A stretch of DNA of 27,499 nucleotides, taken from contig JBBBWG010006113.1 in assembly GCA_037176905.1 (NCBI GenBank), positions 38,564 through 66,062 of the forward strand, in the 5' to 3' direction. Under the pieces are notes generated by a model. The model searched no databases, was not told the DNA's origin, and saw only the letters and a program-made list of their open reading frames with translations. Positions 20,771 to 27,499 of this stretch are shown here, one piece after another. A program made the translations under genes and the position numbers. Every line of letters begins with the position of its first letter. Within the stretch, counting starts at the first letter, position 1. This DNA is from Azolla pinnata (taxonomy: Eukaryota > Streptophyta > Polypodiopsida > Salviniales > Salviniaceae).

Positions 20771-20792
20771 TGTACGAATACGTATTCGTACA
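20771..20792. promoter_or_regulatory. 22-bp perfect palindrome with TACGTA core
   Basis: The arms TGTACGAATAC and its exact complement meet at the centre, giving 22 bases that read the same on both strands. The central TACGTA is the A-box core recognised by plant bZIP factors. Related half-sites (TACGAAT) recur at 20831 and 20842. It lies about 120 bp upstream of the aminoacylase ATG, a plausible promoter position. Binding is inferred. Confidence 0.5.
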
Positions 20793-20906
20793 TTTCTCTC
20801 CCCACAAACGTACAAAAGCTTCTCCATTCATACGAATCATGTACGAATATACTCCGCCCAAGTACACCCCCTCAACACGTATGTAAGCTCACAAAACTCG
20901 GCCATA

Positions 20907-21253
20907 TTCATTAGAATCATGTGCAATTAATTTCTCAGTAGATGCACAAAAACTACATACGTTTTTGGCAAACTAGTGGGCGTTTCATTCAGGTCCAATC
21001 CTCAACGTTCTAGTGCCCAAATCTTAGTCTCAATACTGTTAAATCTTGTTCAAGGATGAAAAGAGAGTAAAAAACATCAGCCTTTTTCATTAGAATCATG
21101 TGCAATTAATTTCTCAGTAGATGCACAAAAACTACATACGTTTTTGGCAACTAGTGGGCGTTTCATTCAGGTCCAATCCTCAAACGTTCTTGTGCCCAAA
21201 TCTTAGCCTCAGTACTGTAAATCTTGTTCAAGGATGAAAAGAGAGTAAAAAAT
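20907..21253. repeat. Tandem duplication, about 169 bp per copy
   Basis: The stretch from TTCATTAGAATCATGTGC to GAGAGTAAAAAA occurs at about 20907-21073 and again at 21086-21253, offset 179 bp at the left ends. Copies differ by a handful of substitutions and single-base indels, so the duplication is young. It lies upstream of the aminoacylase gene and downstream of the formin stop. Confidence 0.93.
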
Positions 21254-21692
21254 AACATGATACAATCCATATTTCTGTGCAAATATTTACTCACCGTACA
21301 CAAGATCCATAGTACATAAAGATGCGCAGCAGAACTCCTTGGAAGACAGGGCTGCAAATCTCCCTGCAATAAGGGTGCTGCTGTGTTTTCAGTTCATTTA
21401 CATGCGGTAGCCAAACGGAAAGGCTACATATAGAGAAGAAAAAGAAAGAAGGGTGCAGCACCCCAATTTCATTTTGATGTACAGAGATCTCTACTACCCT
21501 TTATACAACAGTGCATAGTGCATGTATACCAGTATACACATTCACCTCATACTATTTGCAATACCTCCTTGTGCTGCATTGCATCAATGTTAAGAAACCC
21601 TGGTATCATAGAACATTAGGTGTTAGTAATCATGCAGCTTTTCTTCTATGTTCTAACGTCATGGCAAGGTTTTACAAGTTGGACAGCAACGC

Positions 21693-24600
21693 TCAGTGAG
21701 TTCTGCCTCTTTCTCCCTCGTTTACAACGAGTTTATGATTCTCATCATGTGCCTTTTTGAACGTCCGCACGAAGTCAAAGAGTTTAGAAGTAACTACAAG
21801 AAGCACAAAGCTGTCGTTAGGGATAAACAGACCCAAGAAAAATCACTAGAAAGGTTTTGTGAGGACACATTACAGACTTGAAAAGAGGCAAAATGCTTCA
21901 TATTGACTAACCATAATGAATAAGTGTCTAGCAAATGTATTCCAACAAATAACAAATCATAAACTTGAAAAAATGTGTATTTAACGTGAAAATGGAGACA
22001 AAGAGAATCAGCTTTCGTCGCAAAACACAATCACCCTAGTGCACAATTATTAACGTTGTTTTTAAGATAAACTTGTTCTGTAAGTTCTCATGGAGACCAT
22101 ATAAACCCAGTAACTAGGAACGGGACTGGAGGTATGTTTTCTCATCACAATATGCAATAAAATATTTAGAGAGTACCTTGCTCGAACGGACAGACAGCAG
22201 GATCTTCACCAAAATAAGGTGGCACAGCCGCAATATTTAGCGCCTAGAACCAATTTGATCCAGCAGTGAAAAATAGAGTTGGTTTCTCCTCTCTTCAGTT
22301 TTTGATGTACAAGTGAACTTTGACTGTGACGGATGTTTACTTATCTACGTACTGTATGAATAAATCTTACCACTTGAGAATATAAAGACCTCAATGACTC
22401 AACTTCAGCCTTAGCCGTTTCAAGGAAGCTTTTCAAATTCTGGGTTCCAATGGAAGAAAAAAACATCAAACAGGTAGTGTAATAGCTTGGCTACGCATCA
22501 CAATGTACGCTTAGTGAGGCACATCCTAACCTTCTGAAAATCCTCAGACACAGAACCATCAGTTTCTGAAGCCTGGAGTTCCTCCTCTAACTTATCTAGA
22601 CCTTTATCGAGTGCTTGCATCTCCTCGTCCAACGATTTAAATTGGAGCTGAGAAAGAAAAGGATTAAAACATAGCTTGCACATATGTTTTACCACTTAAT
22701 GCTCATCAAATAGAAGTGATTTGGTCAACCTTTGAAGCATCCTCTAGATGAGTTAATTCTTTGTCAAAGTCCAGAAGCTCTGGTAAGTTATCTGAGAGTA
22801 GCTGGCATCAACAATATTCTCGAGTTCAACCCCACACATATTACAAAAACATTTGAAGTTTTAACCATAAATCTAAGTCATCCAAATAAATGCTACATTC
22901 ATCAAGTCCTGTTAAAATATGATGCCTTAAAGATCAGGTGATGTTCTAGAGAACTCTACTTGTAAAAATAACTGCATGGGTAAGAAAATGAATATCAACC
23001 TTTTGAATAAGGTCTACTAAAATCTAGATACTAGTTACATTTGGACCTTTTGCAATGAATCTATGTGTCTTTTACATTATCATTCCCTTCATCAAGTGTG
23101 AATTAAAGTATGATACATGTTAAATATCGATAGAAGTTCTACAAAAATTTTCATGACCAACTACATTTAAGGGCCACTAAAATGAAAACAATATAATTAA
23201 CCTCCTAGAAAAAGACAACCAAACTGCAATTGGCCTATTATGATTTGGTACAAAGGATAACATTACGTTTATTTATGCAAAATGTCAAACGAATAGCTCC
23301 ACAAAAATAGGAATAAGTACGCTACCTACCTTACATAAGTGGTGCATAAGAGTTTTCTTATTATCCTGAGCACGAACATCAACAAGTTTTGAAAGGCTGT
23401 CCAACTTGAATCCAGCAGCCAAACCTGATATGTTTTATCAATCACACAAAACCAATAATCAAATACCAGAGGATACTAAATAAGATCTATTATGCTAGAG
23501 ATTCGAACCATGTACATGTCATTCATAAAAATCTACTAAGCTAGAAATGCCAGCCATGTACATATCAGTCATAAAAATCAGTAATACCAAAAATGCCATT
23601 CATGTACCCTCCCCTCAGAGAAGATTTTTTCTAGAACTTGATGTAAGTCGAAATGATACATATAGAAAAAAGTATATCAAAAGAATGAACTAGTACAATT
23701 AAAGTAGTAATTGATTGTACAGCTCCTCGCTGATATGGTCGATCCTTGGCATATTTCTTGTTACAAGTACATCCTATTTTAACATAAAAAGACTGCTAAT
23801 CAGGTGTTGGAATGAAGCGACTGCTAATTTGGTGATAGAAATCAAAACACTGCTAATCTAATGTGGAAATGAACATTCAAAGCATTTTCTAGCAAGAAGA
23901 TGCAGGTGAAAACTCGAGAGCCATTCTGTATTTAGCCTGTAAATCCAAGCTTATGCTCGCCGCACATATCCTTGAATAAACTTAACAGTATTAGGTATCT
24001 GCTCTGGCTAATGCAGATTCATTCAGGGTGCCGTCAATGCAAAGTTTTCTGGAATATTAGACGAAGCTTCAGATGGAATGAGACATTCAGCGTTGTTAAA
24101 CAATGTCCAATCCATCTCTCGTTGAAAATATCCTTGGTCCCATTGTAAGCAGAATAGGGCCAAAGAACTGGAGTGACTGGAGGCAGACTCGTTTCAGATG
24201 GGTTCCAGAAGCATGAATGTACTGAAAATGATAACAGCAATACTAACAGATAATCTGCTTTCACTGTTTTTTGCACAGAGAATCCCCAGTATAGCATGCC
24301 TACCTCGAGATGTTCCTTCATTCAAGGCATTCCCCAGAGAGAGGATCGTCACCATGATTTGCATGAGCTTGATTGATTCTCTTATCTGAAGGAATGTAAT
24401 CAATTAGAAAACATTCCCACTCCTGGAATCATTAACATTTTGAAAAGCAGAACTCCAAATATTTACCTCTTTTGAGGCATTATTCATTATATTCAAGCTT
24501 CTTCGTAAATCATTAACCTGCGTTCACCCATTGATCACATCTCAGAAGCTGCATGTATAATATGCACTAATAATATTAAAATAAATGGAAGTCAAGGCAT

Positions 24601-27499
24601 GCCCGGGTTGAAAACTGTAGCTTGAATGAGAATGCTTGTAATTTTGATTTCACTCTTGGAACTTTCATCATCTCCATAAAGAACTGCAAGCTTAAATCAG
24701 CAGGGGAAGATACTTAAGGATAAATCGAACCAGGAGTAGTTTCATGACAAGACTTTATTCTAGATGTTAAAAGACAAATTACAAAAAAAGACTTTGTTAA
24801 AAAGGACCTTACCTGCTCACATTGCCCCAATATCGTCTTGTCCCCAGAATAACCCTGGTAGATAAAGTATCAAATGATAAATCACATATAACCCGAAATT
24901 TGACTTGAAAAGTCGTACCATCACCTTCATGTCACATGAGACCGTGAAAACAAATTTATTTGGCCATAATATGCACTTATTTACAGAAGGTCTCTTATGA
25001 AGGAATGAAAAATACATAACAATGAAAACTGAGCTTCATTTTATCCTCTGCAGGATGAACTTTAGTGCAAAAACTCAAGCAGGCAGTAGGAAATGCTTTC
25101 AAGTATTCCAAAAAGGTCAATCCAACAAGATGCAAAACTTTATTGATATTTATAATTTGAACAGCATAAAAGACATCATCAATAATATCTTGATTCTGCC
25201 ATAGAATTATCTAGAGAAATAACCATAAAATGTCGTTATACTTCATTGATATATAGAGAAGATCAGGAAACACAAACCTTCAGCAAGTCCATCTCTTCTT
25301 TAGTAGGACAGAATTTTAGCAGGTTTTCAACTTGATCAACGTCCAGAGTTAAGCAATTCAAAGATAAAATAGCTCCCTAAAATATAGAATAAAAAAGTCA
25401 CGTATTCAAATTATTTAGAAGTATGAGACTTAGTGATTATGCTACAGCATACTATTACCAAACAAAGAACAAAATCAGTAAAGTTCTAGAAGACAGCATC
25501 ATCAATGTGATGGAGATTCATTCATGTTAACTGTTTTTAACATGTAACCTTATTTTTCCAATTGTAATACTGATATGTAATATGACATCTTATACATACA
25601 ATAATGCACAAATTCTTGGATTCTTTTATTGACTTCAAACATTACTACAAAATCGTGATGAAAATCTATTATATCTTTACCGACACATCTGATAGAGGCA
25701 TCTTGACCTTCGTAAGCATAATCTCACAATTTTTTGCCCTTTGAGTATCAATCTTCATCCAAAAAGACACTTCCGTTAGTACAACATTGAGAGGAAAAAC
25801 GGATCTGAGATCTACCTTACTTCTAACCAAAAAGATTTTATGTTACCAGGTGTATTCTCTTTGAAATAGCTCGAGTAACAGTCTTTGGACTGGTTGGTAC
25901 AGCTGCAGAGAAAAGGCGTGCTAGCTCCAATTCGTTAATAGTAGGGATTCTGATTTTTCCAAATGAGAAGACACATGTATCCCCTTTAGGTGAACTTCTC
26001 AGAGCATAATAAAGAAAAGGTTCGTGTATGCCTTTCAGGTGAACTCGCAGCACAATAATTCAATAAAAAGAATTCTCAAAAAGGTAACCTTACCTCAAAC
26101 TTTCATCTAAGTTTTTGGCCTTCATCCAAAGACTACCTTGAGCTGCTTTCGTAATCTTTATCCAATGAAAAGGCTTCAAATTTTTCTTTTTCACTGTGAA
26201 TGCAAGCGAACTACACATGCTATTATCAACATTTCAGCTTTGCAATTAACAAAATCAAATAGCTAGAGATGATTCCCCTAAGATTCTTAAACATCTAGCC
26301 GAAGGCTCCACAGCCAACAGCTATCTATGTAAGTGTAGAGGGGTAGATGGACCCATGTAAGTGCTTACATCTAGCATGACTGGAGGAAAAATAAAGAATG
26401 TAACTGAAGTCATGCCAGATGTAACTAGTCATACGAATCCTTCTAAGATGCACTAGCCAACCTAACCCTTATACATCATCAACCTTAAGTCTAACATTCA
26501 GACAATAGACAGATAAAATGATGACATGTATGCCGTAAACATGGCACCTGGAAATAGTCTGGATAAGCTCAGATTTTATGACCGTGCAACAGTTAGACTA
26601 TGTGGCCATTAATTTATGAGCCATTCTCTCATGTTTCATACATTCTAAGTTCGAGCAAGCTTGAGCCCATAAGACTGTCCAGAGCACAGGAAATCCAGAC
26701 TACGCTGTGAATAGATGAACTCATTAACATCTAAATATGGCCTCCTCCTAATGATAGGTCATACAAGACAGTTCATATTACCAGCTAGAGGTTGTGGAGC
26801 AGTTAGGCCTCTCATGCCTGAGGTGGGTGGTGGTGGAGGGGGACCTTTCATGCCTGGCTTAGGCGGTGGTGGAGGGGGACCTTTCATGCCTGGGGTAGGT
26901 GGTGGTGGAGGGGGACCTCTCATGCCTGCACTGGGAAGTGGTGGAGGAGGTTTTGTTCTCAATAAAGCAGTTGCCGTTGAGGACTGTGATGGAAGCACAG
27001 AAGTATCTTGCGAAGATGAAGAGGCTCTTGCACTATCAGCAGGTGGGGGGAGAGGTGATACCAGAGAAGTTACATTTCTCTCTGAAAGAGCATTACCATT
27101 GATATCATTGGTACTTGTATCTTTCGTATCAGAAAGAATTGATGACGAGGATAGGGTAGCTGACAGGCTTGTTGATTCATCAATCTGTCTTGCAGATGAA
27201 TCTTGAGCAATATTCTCTTGCGGTTGCATCTGCGATTGTCGTGCCTCAGTCATTTCCTCGGTATCTTTCATGCCTGAGTTAGGCGGTGCTGGAGGGGGAA
27301 CTTCCATGACCGGGGTGGGTGGTGGTGGAGGGGGACCTCTCATGCCTGCATTGGGCGGTGGTGGAGGACGTTTTGTTCCCAATAAAGCAGTTGCCGTAGA
27401 GGACTGTGATGGAAACATGGATGTATCTTGCGAAGATGAAGTGGCTCTTGCACTATCAGCAGGTGGAGGGAGAGGTGATACCAGAGAAGTTACATTTCT
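21693..27499 (-). CDS. Formin, FH1 and FH2 domains (5' end outside window)
   Basis: Fifteen exons are seen on the minus strand: 27499-26782 (partial), 26193-26094, 25949-25847, 25752-25681, 25376-25278, 24854-24813, 24683-24603, 24517-24467, 24385-24304, 23424-23330, 22801-22730, 22647-22531, 22439-22371, 22243-22177 and 21793-21693. They join in frame to 622 residues. Formins nucleate and elongate actin filaments; FH1 proline runs feed profilin-actin to the FH2 dimer. The first exon is FH1, with repeated GMRGPPPPPPTPGMKG. FH2 then follows: NLKPFHWIKITKAAQGSLW, LARLFSAAVP, CEIMLTKVKMPLSDV, DQVENLLKFCPTKEEMDLLK, FFMEMMKVPRVKSKL, SLGNALNEGTSRG, GFKLDSLSKLVDVRAQDNKK, LMHHLCK and YFGEDPAVCPFEQV. 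The style is plant class II, whose PTEN-like N-terminus would lie to the right of the window. The protein ends soon after FH2 (KKAHDENHKLVVNEGERGRT then H and stop). One intron (24602 to 24518) appears to be GC-AG. Confidence 0.93.
23494..23606. repeat. Degenerate 46-bp tandem repeat in formin intron 9
   Basis: Two and a half diverged copies of a unit built on GCTAGARAT, CCATGTACAT and CATAAAAATC, starting at 23494 and 23540. They lie in the 879-bp intron between formin exons 9 and 10. A separate trio of roughly 28-bp words led by ACTGCTAAT follows near 23789-23880. No function is evident. Confidence 0.6.
26844..27499 (-). repeat. In-frame 420-bp tandem duplication in the FH1 exon
   Basis: The sequence at 27264-27499 matches 26844-27079 at an offset of exactly 420 bp, including non-proline linker words such as SSSQDTS, SQSSTATALL and RNVTSLVSPLPPPADSARA. 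420 bp is 140 codons, so the formin frame is kept. The second copy is cut by the window edge, so more copies may lie beyond it. Confidence 0.93.

Larger units (their letters stand above)
20650..21692. other. Spacer between formin 3' end and aminoacylase 5' end
   Basis: Both flanking genes run on the minus strand, so this holds the formin 3' untranslated region on its right side and the aminoacylase promoter on its left. No gene is seen. It contains a perfect palindrome (20771-20792) and a tandem duplication (20907-21253), listed separately. Confidence 0.6.

Noticed and set aside
1-27499. tRNA or rRNA genes, CRISPR arrays and transposon coding regions
   Set aside because: None was seen by eye on either strand; repeats here are all tandem without the spacer pattern of CRISPR. 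A short or highly degraded element could be missed without a search.

Overview
This is a stretch of plant nuclear DNA, most likely from a flowering plant. The five protein-coding genes are all recognisable plant families with GT-AG introns, and four of them are complete within the window. They are a NAC transcription factor, a CRM-domain organelle RNA-binding protein, a prolyl-3-hydroxylase-like 2-oxoglutarate oxygenase, an aminoacylase-1 (M20 peptidase family), and the FH1/FH2 part of a formin. The plant-type telomere motif TTTAGGG also occurs in quantity. I could not narrow the species further. No mobile element, viral remnant, tRNA, rRNA or CRISPR array was recognised.

Layout, left to right. 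Positions 1-300 are the end of a 46-bp tandem repeat that runs off the left edge, followed by about 1.2 kb without a convincing gene. The NAC gene (+, three exons, 1642-4740) has an unusual 1.2-kb second intron built almost entirely of a 13-bp minisatellite. It converges on the CRM gene (-, four exons, 9372 down to 5977), with about 1.2 kb of AT-rich spacer between the two stop codons. From 9500 to 11400, between the 5' ends of the CRM gene and the divergent oxygenase gene, lies about 1.7 kb of degenerate TTTAGGG/GGTATC repeat. The oxygenase gene (+, seven exons, 11740-16352) carries a triplicated 162-bp block in intron 1 and a GA microsatellite pressed against a splice acceptor. It converges on the aminoacylase gene (-, five exons, 20649 down to 17259), whose signal peptide core is encoded by a GAA/TTC microsatellite. 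A spacer with a perfect 22-bp palindrome and a 179-bp-offset duplication follows. The formin gene (-, fifteen exons seen, from beyond 27499 down to 21693) fills the rest; its first visible exon contains an in-frame 420-bp tandem duplication and one of its introns appears to be GC-AG.

The genes do not form a pathway; they are ordinary neighbours. What stands out is the density of tandem repeats of many periods (3, 6, 13, 30, 33, 46, 162, 179 and 420 bp), several of which sit where they could affect function: a promoter, an intron, a splice site, a signal peptide and a proline-rich domain. All exon boundaries were derived by eye from splice signals, frame and family resemblance, and need transcript support.
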